Positions 5,417-12,176 of a DNA stretch of 15,461 nt are shown here, in pieces. The notes under the pieces were generated by a model. It did no database searches. It saw only the letters and a program-made list of their open reading frames with translations, and was not told where the DNA came from. Numbering within the stretch: position 1 is the first letter of the stretch; every line of letters starts with the position of its first letter. This stretch comes from Bacteroidota bacterium (GTDB taxonomy: Bacteria > Bacteroidota > Ignavibacteria > Ignavibacteriales > Melioribacteraceae), in the NCBI GenBank assembly GCA_021786655.1, contig JAJYMU010000184.1, positions 1 through 15,461 on the forward strand. Direction: 5' to 3'. The translations under genes and the position numbers were made by a program.

Positions 5417-7189
5417 CTATAAATTTTTCATCCACGCGCTGCGCAGATCAAGCTGTTCTTCGCTGGCGTTCTCCATCACTTTGAACAAATGTTTAATAGG
5501 CCGCGGCTGCATCGTTAACTTTAGGTCTTTCTGCTCGCCGTTTCTATCAACGGTAACAGCAAATGAGTCTCCAACCTTTAGACTTCTAATGAACGAAAAT
5601 TTCTGTTGCGCGTTTTGCAGAGTAATTTCTTCTCCGTTGATTTTGAGAATATAATCGCCTTTTTGAATCCCGTCGGTTGTCGGATTATCGACCACGGTTA
5701 CAATTAATTTATTGTCCTTCACGCCGAGACCTAAGCCCAAATAAGTTTTAGAACTATCGATGCCGGCTGATTCTTGATAATCAATTCCAAGCTTCGCAAA
5801 ATATTCTCTAATTGGCAGCGGTTCTGTTCCTTTGATATATTTATTGATGAAGTCCGCAATTTCCGGATAGGTGCGTTTTACAAATTCATCAAAGAAATCT
5901 TTTTCACTGAAAGGTTTGTTGGCGCCGTAATCCCTGTATAGCTGATTCAAAACTTCGCGCAGACCTTTTTTGCCGTGAGACAATTCAAGCAGACGGATAT
6001 CCAGCAGCGTTGCAACGACAGCGCCTTTCTTGTATATGTTCCCGTATTGATCTTGCATCTCAGTTGAGTGAAGCGCGAGATCAACAAGCGATACTTTCGG
6101 ATCGTAATTATCACTCGTCGAAATTTTTTCCCGCAGATCCGCCAGGTAATCATCCAGACTCATTAAATAATCCCGCAGTTGCAAAATTCTGGCGGCCCAT
6201 TCGGTAACGCCTTCGTACAACCAAAGATGCTGGGACATTGTCGGTTTTTCAAAATTGAAGTTGCTAATCAGTTCGCTGTGAATGTTTAACGGCGTTACGA
6301 TATGATAAAATTCATGTGCCGCCATAGATTTTAATTCCTTAGCCTTATTGTCGTCTAGCGAACCGTCTTTAATGACATATTCGGAACTGTAGTTATGTTC
6401 CCACGCTCCGGCGGAAAAATTTTCGAAGTGAAAAAGGAAAGTATATCTATCAACCGGCAATCCTTCTGTGAACTGACTTGTTGCCGATAAAATATCTTCG
6501 AGCAGCTGCAAAACTTGTTCGGAATTTATCTCACCCGATTTCGAGTAAGTATAAACATCAACAGTTGTGTTTTCAATTTTTGAAGTTGCTTTTGTTAGCT
6601 TACCAAGAAGAATCGGAGAATCCACAACGTAATCGTAATCCGGCGCATCGTAGAAACCGTTTGAATCCAATTTCAACGCAGTGCCAACGGTCCAGTCGGC
6701 AGGGTAATCAAGTTTAATTTCAATCGGAGTCTTCTGCATTCCGTGAAAGTATCCGAAAACACATTGTCCGTTGAGAAGAACATTATCGTTTTCAATCGTT
6801 GTTCCGCACATTGGATAAACCATGTTTTCAGTGACTTTCGTATTCCACGTGTCCGCAACCGAGTAAACAATTTTTACTGTCTTTGCCGGATCGGAAAGCT
6901 CCCATTGATTTACCGAAATATGTTTGGTCGCAAGTTCATTTCCATTCGCATCGAGTGCTTTGAATGTCCGGACGAATCTACCGATATCCATCGTCTGGTA
7001 TGTTCCGGGTGCCGTTGATGCGAATTGGTAAATTTTGTTTTCGTCAGTAAGTTTTTCCGGAATCAACGTAACGTTAAAAAGATGATTCGCGCGGTCGTTC
7101 AAGTCAACGTAAAATTTTTGCTGGGCAAAAGAAAACGATGTGAAAAGCAGTAAAACAGCTACTACGGCAAATTTTAGTTTATTCTTCAT
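5417..7189 (-). CDS. M61 family glycyl aminopeptidase-type metalloprotease with PDZ domain
   Basis: The product (590 residues from the ATG at 7189) starts with a Sec signal peptide: basic MKNKLK, a hydrophobic core, and cleavage after SFA near residue 22. The N-terminal beta domain leads into an M61 catalytic domain. WEH (Trp263-His265) corresponds to the conserved G-x-x-EH motif, AAHEFYHIV holds zinc ligands His292 and His296 with general base Glu293, and LYEGVTEW gives the third ligand Glu326. A PDZ domain occupies roughly residues 475-575 (LGLGLGVKDNKL, then GDYILKINGEEI), the family's usual C-terminal arrangement. It is therefore an exported zinc peptidase, with cleavage of Gly/Ala-containing peptides expected from the family. 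A longer reading would need a TTG 33 bases upstream, which is rejected because AAAGGAAA precedes the ATG. It may be co-transcribed with the PEBP gene upstream. Confidence 0.93.
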   Translation of the reverse strand: MKNKLKFAVVAVLLLFTSFSFAQQKFYVDLNDRANHLFNVTLIPEKLTDENKIYQFASTAPGTYQTMDIGRFVRTFKALDANGNELATKHISVNQWELSDPAKTVKIVYSVADTWNTKVTENMVYPMCGTTIENDNVLLNGQCVFGYFHGMQKTPIEIKLDYPADWTVGTALKLDSNGFYDAPDYDYVVDSPILLGKLTKATSKIENTTVDVYTYSKSGEINSEQVLQLLEDILSATSQFTEGLPVDRYTFLFHFENFSAGAWEHNYSSEYVIKDGSLDDNKAKELKSMAAHEFYHIVTPLNIHSELISNFNFEKPTMSQHLWLYEGVTEWAARILQLRDYLMSLDDYLADLREKISTSDNYDPKVSLVDLALHSTEMQDQYGNIYKKGAVVATLLDIRLLELSHGKKGLREVLNQLYRDYGANKPFSEKDFFDEFVKRTYPEIADFINKYIKGTEPLPIREYFAKLGIDYQESAGIDSSKTYLGLGLGVKDNKLIVTVVDNPTTDGIQKGDYILKINGEEITLQNAQQKFSFIRSLKVGDSFAVTVDRNGEQKDLKLTMQPRPIKHLFKVMENASEEQLDLRSAWMKNL

Positions 7190-7195
7190 GGGATG

Positions 7196-7203
7196 TTTCC
7201 TTT
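7196..7203 (-). promoter_or_regulatory. Ribosome binding site that decides the M61 protease start
   Basis: AAAGGAAA on the minus strand has its AGGA core eight bases before the ATG at 7189. The reading frame stays open upstream to a TTG at 7222, but the signal peptide begins exactly at this ATG, so site and protein agree. Confidence 0.6.
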
Positions 7204-7236
7204 GATTGAAATAGATCGTCAATTAAGACGGCTTTT

Positions 7237-7277
7237 GTGAGTTTTAGTTTTATCCGGCAGATAAAAACACCGCTCAC
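7237..7277. repeat. Imperfect hairpin between the PEBP and M61 genes
   Basis: TTTTATC (7248-7254) pairs with GATAAAA (7260-7266) over a 5-base CGGCA loop. Outside it, GTGAG (7237-7241) pairs with CTCAC (7273-7277), with six unpaired bases on each side between the two stems. There is no T-run after it on either strand, so it is not a classic terminator. It could be an mRNA-processing or attenuating structure, or chance in AT-rich sequence. Confidence 0.3.
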
Positions 7278-7311
7278 GGATTGTTATTCAGCAGAGAAGC
7301 CCGTTAACAGT

Positions 7312-7887
7312 TTATCTTGCGTGTTTGTATTTCCCTATCAAATGTGCCTCGGCAAGAATATGACCTTTCATGGCTTCGAGCAACAGTTTTTTGTTTGCGC
7401 TGTTGTTAAGAGAGAGAGAAATATCCAGCGCATAAAGTTTGAAAAAGTACCTGTGTGTTCCCGAAGGCGGGCATGGGCCGCCGTAATAATTACTTCTGAA
7501 ATCGTTCAGGCCCTGAACAATTCCTTCCGTAAAATTTCCGCTCAACGATGCATTTTCTTTCAGACTTGTTGTTGAAGCCGGAATGTTGAAAAGCGTCCAG
7601 TGAACCCAATCGCCGCGCGGCGCATCCGGGTCATCAACTATCAGCGCAAAAGTTTTTGTTTCTTTCGGTGCACCGCTCCAATTCAGCGGGGGAGATTCGT
7701 TAACGCCGTCGCATGTGTATTGAGCGGGAATCATTGCGCCCTCGGCAAAGGCGGAACTGAAAAGTTTAAACTCCATTTGATTTCTCTTTTTTATTTTTTG
7801 AAAATGCCCGTAATCGGTACTTGATAACGGGACAATGATCGATACTAAAACCAATGCGGTTAAAATCTTATTCTTAACCTTGCTCAT
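7312..7887 (-). CDS. YbhB/YbcL family PEBP (Raf kinase inhibitor-like) protein
   Basis: The 191-residue product contains the phosphatidylethanolamine-binding-protein fold in its bacterial YbhB/YbcL form. The domain starts near residue 39 (FKLFSSAFAEG). Key motifs are PPLNWSGAP, the ligand-pocket DDPDAP (85-90), WVHWTLFNIP (His96), YYGGPCPPSGTH and RYFFKLYALD (146-155). Its biochemical role in bacteria is unsettled; ligand binding is assumed from the fold. The chosen ATG (7887) gives a basic, hydrophobic N-terminus (residues 1-24) that looks like a signal peptide or anchor. An internal ATG at codon 38 sits exactly at the domain start with AAGAGAAA upstream, so a cytoplasmic form is also possible. 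It lies between the cytidylate-kinase-like gene (59 bases upstream) and the M61 protease gene (122 bases downstream), all on the minus strand. Confidence 0.88.
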   Translation of the reverse strand: MSKVKNKILTALVLVSIIVPLSSTDYGHFQKIKKRNQMEFKLFSSAFAEGAMIPAQYTCDGVNESPPLNWSGAPKETKTFALIVDDPDAPRGDWVHWTLFNIPASTTSLKENASLSGNFTEGIVQGLNDFRSNYYGGPCPPSGTHRYFFKLYALDISLSLNNSANKKLLLEAMKGHILAEAHLIGKYKHAR

Positions 7888-7946
7888 AACGTTACTCTTT
7901 TTTCAAAGTATTACACTGTTCTTACACATCGATTGTTTCAAATTGT

Positions 7947-8672
7947 TTAAGTGCGAAAAAACTGCGGAAATTTTTTCATAACACAATGCCCGATCATGTC
8001 TGCAATCTCTTCAAACTTGAGAAGATTTGTGTTGATGATTGCATGATAGAGAAGCGGGTCTTCCACGTTCTTATGAAAGTATTTCCAGACATAATTTTTT
8101 CTGGCTTCATCCTCTTCCTTGATAAACTTAGCCGCCTTTTTTGCTGTTACGTTGTAAAGTCGCATGGAATTTTCAATCCTATAATTTAATGGAGCTACCA
8201 ATCGCACATGAAAAGCTCTTTCCAAATTTGCAGTTATGATGGTTGCGCCCCTGCCCACCAAAATAACATTTCCGTTTTCCGCAAGTTTTAGAATTGTACG
8301 GGAAGTTTTGTGAAGCAGCGAAAGTTTTGACGGAGTAATTCCTAAAATTTCACCGAACCATGAATCGATCTTAGCCGGTTTTTCTTCGGACAAATGTTTT
8401 TTAAAATGTTCCGGCAGATGATGATCTTCCATAACTTTTTCAATCAATTCACGGTCAAAGAATGTCCAATCGTCATAATCATCAATCGCATACTTGTTGT
8501 AATATTCGGTTAGCTTTTTACAAATTGCCGTAGCGCCAACGCCGGTCTCGCGTGAAATTGTTATCACCGGTCCGGGATTAGTTTTTCTTTTGTGGATTTT
8601 AGCTTCTTCAGAAGCCTGATAATGTTTGTCGATATAGATGCGGGCTTTCTCGTATGAACCTAATACTTTCAT
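7947..8672 (-). CDS. Cytidylate kinase-like family protein
   Basis: The 241-residue protein matches the Cytidylate_kin2 group of P-loop kinases. After an N-terminal extension of about 34 residues comes PVITISRETGVGAT (35-48), the family's degenerate P-loop that lacks the classic GK[ST]. FFDRELI (71-77) corresponds to the base- or Mg-binding region, and ILVGRGATII (137-146) is the conserved central strand. EEDEARKNYVWKYF (186-199) is the lid-like arginine-rich helix. A nucleotide kinase role is inferred from the fold; the true substrate of this family is not known to me and need not be CMP. The start is firm: GGAGG lies six bases before the ATG. It is the first gene after the amidase terminator-like hairpin and may lead a minus-strand transcript into the PEBP gene. 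Confidence 0.87.
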   Translation of the reverse strand: MKVLGSYEKARIYIDKHYQASEEAKIHKRKTNPGPVITISRETGVGATAICKKLTEYYNKYAIDDYDDWTFFDRELIEKVMEDHHLPEHFKKHLSEEKPAKIDSWFGEILGITPSKLSLLHKTSRTILKLAENGNVILVGRGATIITANLERAFHVRLVAPLNYRIENSMRLYNVTAKKAAKFIKEEDEARKNYVWKYFHKNVEDPLLYHAIINTNLLKFEEIADMIGHCVMKKFPQFFRT

Positions 8673-8766
8673 TGCTTACCTCCAATGAAAGTTTATAAAA
8701 TAAAGTGAGAGCAAATACTCTAATCAAAACTAACGGAAGGCAATTTGATTAGCAAGAGGCATTAAA

Positions 8767-8794
8767 CGTCCCTCTCCTATTGTGGAAAGGGACG
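8767..8794 (-). terminator. Terminator-like hairpin after the amidase gene
   Basis: An 11-bp stem, 8767-8777 (CGTCCCTCTCC on the plus strand) with 8784-8794, closes a 6-base loop. The only imperfect pair is a G-U wobble in the minus-strand RNA but a C-A mismatch in the plus-strand RNA, so the structure is better formed in transcripts of the amidase, whose stop codon is 9 bases upstream. A short TTTAA follows on the minus strand, a weak U-tract. It separates the amidase from the kinase gene. Confidence 0.6.
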
Positions 8795-8803
8795 CTTGAA
8801 AAT

Positions 8804-10468
8804 TTAATCGAGTTTAGGATGCTTCTTGTGAAAATCGGTTGCGTCTTGAAAAGTTTTTGCAACGCCGATAACCGTTCCTTCATCAAACAACTTTCCCATA
8901 AATGTGATGCTTGAAAGCGTACCCTTGTCGGTAAATCCCGTTGGTACAACCACACACGGGTTGCCGGTTAAATTTGTGAGCAGCAAATTATTTCCTTTAA
9001 AAGACGGCGCAACGTAAACATCAATCTTATCGAACAGTTTGTACATTTCCTGAATCAGCAGGTAGCGAATTCTGTTTGCGTTAACATATTCAACCGCAGG
9101 AATAAACCGCGCCGCACGGAACAGATTCGGCCAAGCGCCTTTGAATTGCCGCGCCAACATATCGTCTTTGTGCGAACGTGTTAGTTCATCAAATGCGGCG
9201 CCGGCTTCAGACATAAGAATGATCGCTATATCGTTCGTTGCTATGTCCGGCAAATCGATTGGAATTAATTTTGCGCCGAGCTCCTCAAGTTTTTTCAATG
9301 CAAGCGAATCGTTATTGTGGAAAGAATATTTCTTTGCAAAATCATTTTTCAAATAACCAATCCGCAGATTTTTCAGATTCACTTTAGAATTATAATTGAA
9401 CGGCGCTTGGTAAAGTGTCTGGTCAATTCCATCTGTGCCATGGATGACGTTAAAAACAATTGCTAGGTCTTCGGCATTCCGGCAGATCGGTCCAATCTTA
9501 TCCATCGACCAGCTTAAAGCCATTGCGCCCGTTCTGCTCACTCGCCCGTATGTCGGTCTCAATCCTGTAACGCCGCAAACCGTTGACGGCGAGACAATGG
9601 AACCCCACGTTTCTGTGCCGATCGCAAAAGGTAACAGTCCGGCTGAAACTGAAGCGGCAGATCCCGCAGAAGAACCGCTCGATCCTTTTGTTGTATCCCA
9701 CGGATTGCGCGTCATTCCGCCGAACCAAACGTCATCCATTGCAAGTTCACCCATGGAAAGTTTAGCGCACAACACCGCGCCGGCATTAGTAAGTTTTTTT
9801 ATTACGCTCGCGTCTTCATCAATCAGTTGATACCTGTAAGGTGCTGCGCCCCAGGTTGTGTTGTATGTCTTGGTTGATAACAAATCTTTTACGCCGTAGG
9901 GAATGCCGTGCAATATGCCGCGGTATTTTCCTTTTGCAATTTCTTCATCTGCTTTCTTGGCTTCTGCAAGTGCACGCTCTTCGGTTAACGTGATTACGCA
10001 ATGAAGTTTTGGTCCGAATTTTTTCAAACGCTCCAAATACATTTTTGTTAATTGTGTGGAAGTAACCTTTCTGGTTTTGAGAAGATGAGCAAGCTCGCCA
10101 ATGGAATAGAAAGCTAAATCTTCAATCTTCGCCGGCATTTTAACATAAGAGTAATCACCGAACTTCAACGGCTTTTGTTTTTTCTCGAATTTGAATCCTT
10201 GTGGAATCGGATTGAAGAGTACAGCCGGCGGAGTGCTGTTCTTAAGTTCCACCTTTCTAATATTGACGTAATTTGTCAGTTGATCGTTCAGAGCATCTTG
10301 CATCGAGTCGCGCTGCGCATCGCTGAACTCCAATCCGATAACTTTTTCCGCTTGCTGAATAATTTCTTTATTGATTTTCTTTTCGGTCTTCTGAGCATTC
10401 GCAATTGAAACAAAAGTGAAAAGAGAAAGAATACTGACACCAGTTATTATAGAATAAAAACGTTTCAT
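8804..10468 (-). CDS. Exported amidase (amidase signature family)
   Basis: The 554-residue protein has a signal peptide (MKRFYSIITG..., cleavage after ANA-Q near residue 25), so it acts outside the cytoplasm. An N-terminal extension (26-112) with a GLEFSDAQRDSM stretch precedes the amidase-signature domain (about 118-545). The Ser-cisSer-Lys triad is visible: PYGVKDLL gives Lys194, SGSSAGSAA gives the cis-Ser266, and GTETWGSIVSP gives the nucleophile Ser290. The spacing from cis-Ser to nucleophile (24 residues) matches the family. The residue two before the nucleophile is Trp288, where most members have Gly. It should hydrolyse an amide bond; the substrate is unknown, since the family includes acylamide, peptide-amide and aryl-amide hydrolases. 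GatA is excluded by the signal peptide and the lack of gatB or gatC neighbours. The start is supported by AAGGA seven to eight bases upstream. Confidence 0.93.
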   Translation of the reverse strand: MKRFYSIITGVSILSLFTFVSIANAQKTEKKINKEIIQQAEKVIGLEFSDAQRDSMQDALNDQLTNYVNIRKVELKNSTPPAVLFNPIPQGFKFEKKQKPLKFGDYSYVKMPAKIEDLAFYSIGELAHLLKTRKVTSTQLTKMYLERLKKFGPKLHCVITLTEERALAEAKKADEEIAKGKYRGILHGIPYGVKDLLSTKTYNTTWGAAPYRYQLIDEDASVIKKLTNAGAVLCAKLSMGELAMDDVWFGGMTRNPWDTTKGSSGSSAGSAASVSAGLLPFAIGTETWGSIVSPSTVCGVTGLRPTYGRVSRTGAMALSWSMDKIGPICRNAEDLAIVFNVIHGTDGIDQTLYQAPFNYNSKVNLKNLRIGYLKNDFAKKYSFHNNDSLALKKLEELGAKLIPIDLPDIATNDIAIILMSEAGAAFDELTRSHKDDMLARQFKGAWPNLFRAARFIPAVEYVNANRIRYLLIQEMYKLFDKIDVYVAPSFKGNNLLLTNLTGNPCVVVPTGFTDKGTLSSITFMGKLFDEGTVIGVAKTFQDATDFHKKHPKLD

Positions 10469-10492
10469 AACTCTTCCTTAATAATAATTGAA

Positions 10493-10523
10493 AAAACTTA
10501 GTTGAACTTTGTTAATTGCCAAC
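10493..10523 (-). promoter_or_regulatory. Possible amidase promoter, Bacteroidota-type spacing
   Basis: On the minus strand GTTG (10523-10520) is followed after 19 bases by TAAGTTTT (10500-10493). The Bacteroidota consensus is TTTG-N19-21-TAnnTTTG, so seven of eight bases of the -7 box and three of four of the -33 box match. It lies about 25 bases before the amidase ATG. The match could be chance in AT-rich sequence, particularly as the two best promoters in this window are ordinary sigma-70 type. Confidence 0.3.
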
Positions 10524-10587
10524 CACACTCATGTGAAATTATGGATTGAGTTAAAGGGAATCAATTAAATTTTATTTTAGATTTACA

Positions 10588-11250
10588 ATGCTTTGTGATA
10601 AATTTGCCGTCGCAATGATTGAAAACTATAAACACATAATCTGGGACTGGAACGGCACAATCTTTAATGATGTCGAACTCTGTGTTGATCTGATAAACGA
10701 ATTACTGGAGCCGCGCGGACTTAAGACCGTAACACTTGCCGAATACAAAAATGTTTTTACAATTCCAGTACGCGACTATTATGCCGAACTTGGTTTCGAT
10801 TTCTCGAAAGAATCTTTTGAAGTTGTCGGTAAACAATGGATGGATGAATACGAACGGTGCAAGTTTGAATGCGCCTTACACGACGGCGTTGATAATGTGA
10901 TTAAGAAAATAAATAATATGGGTATCGGGCAGTCGATTCTATCCGCCTATACGCAGCACACTCTCGAAGAAATGGTAGAACAGTTCGGTCTTACAAAATA
11001 TTTTTCTCATCTCGTCGGTTTGGATAACATTTACGCTGCGGGCAAACTTCACCTTGGTAAAGATTTGATGAAACGTCTGGGAAATGGAAGGGGAGAAACA
11101 CTTCTAATCGGCGATACGCTGCATGATTACGAAGTTGCATCGGAGATTGGAGCCGATTGCTTACTCATCGCAAACGGACATCAAAGCCGAGAGAAGTTGG
11201 AAACCAGCAGGACAGTTGTCTTAGATAATCTAGAGGGATTGTTTTCTTAA
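10588..11250 (+). CDS. HAD superfamily hydrolase, phosphoglycolate phosphatase-like
   Basis: The 220-residue protein has the HAD motifs in order. Motif I is IIWDWNGTIF with nucleophile Asp20, motif II is ILSAY (Ser119), motif III is Lys158, and motif IV is LLIGDTLHDYEVA (Asp176, Asp180). A helical cap lies between motifs I and II (about 26-100), the class I cap of phosphoglycolate phosphatase relatives. Motif I is D-x-N rather than D-x-D: the second aspartate, the usual acid/base of phosphatases, is Asn22. Such DWNGT forms exist as a subgroup in other bacteria, so this is probably inherited and not a recent error. The substrate is unknown. The start is uncertain: the ATG at 10588 and one at 10615 (211 residues) both lack a clear ribosome site, and the shorter form begins nearer the conserved motif. 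It stands alone on the plus strand. Confidence 0.9.
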   Translation: MLCDKFAVAMIENYKHIIWDWNGTIFNDVELCVDLINELLEPRGLKTVTLAEYKNVFTIPVRDYYAELGFDFSKESFEVVGKQWMDEYERCKFECALHDGVDNVIKKINNMGIGQSILSAYTQHTLEEMVEQFGLTKYFSHLVGLDNIYAAGKLHLGKDLMKRLGNGRGETLLIGDTLHDYEVASEIGADCLLIANGHQSREKLETSRTVVLDNLEGLFS

Positions 11251-11284
11251 ATCGCTAAACAGTAATAGTGCTTCAAACTTACCG

Positions 11285-12097
11285 TTAAAATTTTATTTCA
11301 AACAAACTCATCGGATCGATTCTTTTTTTGTACCATTGAACGCCGAGATGCAAATGCGGTCCCGTTGCGCGACCGGTTGCGCCGACTAATCCGATGACTT
11401 CGCCTTTCTTAACTTTTTGTCCGGTCTTAACAAGCAGTTTACTCATGTGAAGATAAACGCTGCTTAATCCTTGCCCGTGATCTAACAGAACGAAATTGCC
11501 GTTATAGAAAAAATCATCTCCCGCAATGCGGACAATACCGCCTGAGATTGCGCGAATTGAATCTCCCTCTTCGGCGGAAAAATCCAAACCGTTGTGAATG
11601 TTTGCTTTTCTTCCGTTGAGAATTCTTTGGCTGCCGAAGACGCTGGTAATTTTAACGCTGTCGAGCGGGTAAGCAAATCCCGACGAATACATTGCAGTTC
11701 TTAGTTTACCGGTTTTGGCGCGCGCGGCTTTCATTTTTGCTGCTTCTTTTCTAATCCGGTTTAATTCGCGTTTCGGGGCAACTACGTACTTTCTTGCAAG
11801 TTTCAAACTCTGCGTTTCGTATTCACGTTTCTCAAGATCATATACAAAAGTTTTGGTTTTCTTGTTTTTGAAAGTGACCTTTAATTTTTGTTTTCCTTTT
11901 GCGTCGCGGTCGAAACCGAAAATGAACATGCCGGATTTATCGAACAGTAACTTTTGCTTATTAAGCACAACGGAAGAAATATTTTTTCCGATACCGATTA
12001 TAATGCCGCCTTCTTTTGCTTCGCCGTAAAAATTAATTTCCTGCGCGTGAGCAAGAGTAAAGCTAATTAGAAAAACAAAAATCAAAAAGTTTTTCAT
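11285..12097 (-). CDS. M23 family metallopeptidase, exported
   Basis: The 270-residue protein has a signal peptide (cleavage after AHA near residue 18), a beta-rich N-terminal region (20-90), a lysine- and arginine-rich linker (91-135) likely to form a helix, and a C-terminal M23/LytM domain (about 145-262). The zinc site is complete: NIHNGLDF gives His168 and Asp172, and GPHLHLGV gives His248 and His250. YLHMS (His217) is the additional active-site histidine. VFGSQ at 153-157 is the domain's usual opening. It should cut peptidoglycan cross-links in the periplasm, as endopeptidase or as an activator-like partner; all metal ligands being present favours activity. The ribosome site is weak (AAGAAAG about ten bases upstream). 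It follows the TPR/beta-barrel gene in the same direction with a 79-base gap that contains a hairpin. Confidence 0.92.
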   Translation of the reverse strand: MKNFLIFVFLISFTLAHAQEINFYGEAKEGGIIIGIGKNISSVVLNKQKLLFDKSGMFIFGFDRDAKGKQKLKVTFKNKKTKTFVYDLEKREYETQSLKLARKYVVAPKRELNRIRKEAAKMKAARAKTGKLRTAMYSSGFAYPLDSVKITSVFGSQRILNGRKANIHNGLDFSAEEGDSIRAISGGIVRIAGDDFFYNGNFVLLDHGQGLSSVYLHMSKLLVKTGQKVKKGEVIGLVGATGRATGPHLHLGVQWYKKRIDPMSLFEIKF

Positions 12098-12153
12098 TAC
12101 AAATTCTTTCTTCAGATATTAACGGCAAAGATAAGAAAGGAATTTTTTTAGGC

Positions 12154-12173
12154 AAGTCCTTTCTACAGGACTT
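12154..12173 (-). terminator. Hairpin directly after the TPR/beta-barrel gene
   Basis: AAGTCCT (12154-12160) pairs perfectly with AGGACTT (12167-12173) over a 6-base loop. It begins four bases past the stop codon of the TPR gene. On the minus strand it is followed by an A-run, not a T-run, so it is not a standard intrinsic terminator; it could protect the mRNA end or be a short repeat. On the plus strand a T-run (12143-12149) lies before the hairpin, not after it. Confidence 0.4.
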
Positions 12174-12176
12174 AGT

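Noticed and set aside
8692..8697. TATAAA on the minus strand just before the kinase gene as a -10 box
   Set aside because: No -35 hexamer at 16-18 bases upstream, and transcription from it would start almost at the ribosome site.
8749..8955. Minus-strand open frame of 68 codons overlapping the amidase 3' end and its hairpin
   Set aside because: It is an alternative frame of the amidase C-terminus running into the terminator-like hairpin, with no ribosome site or domain.
9435..9830. Plus-strand open frame (131 codons) opposite the amidase active-site region
   Set aside because: It mirrors the Gly/Ser/Ala-rich conserved amidase core on the other strand; a shadow of codon usage.
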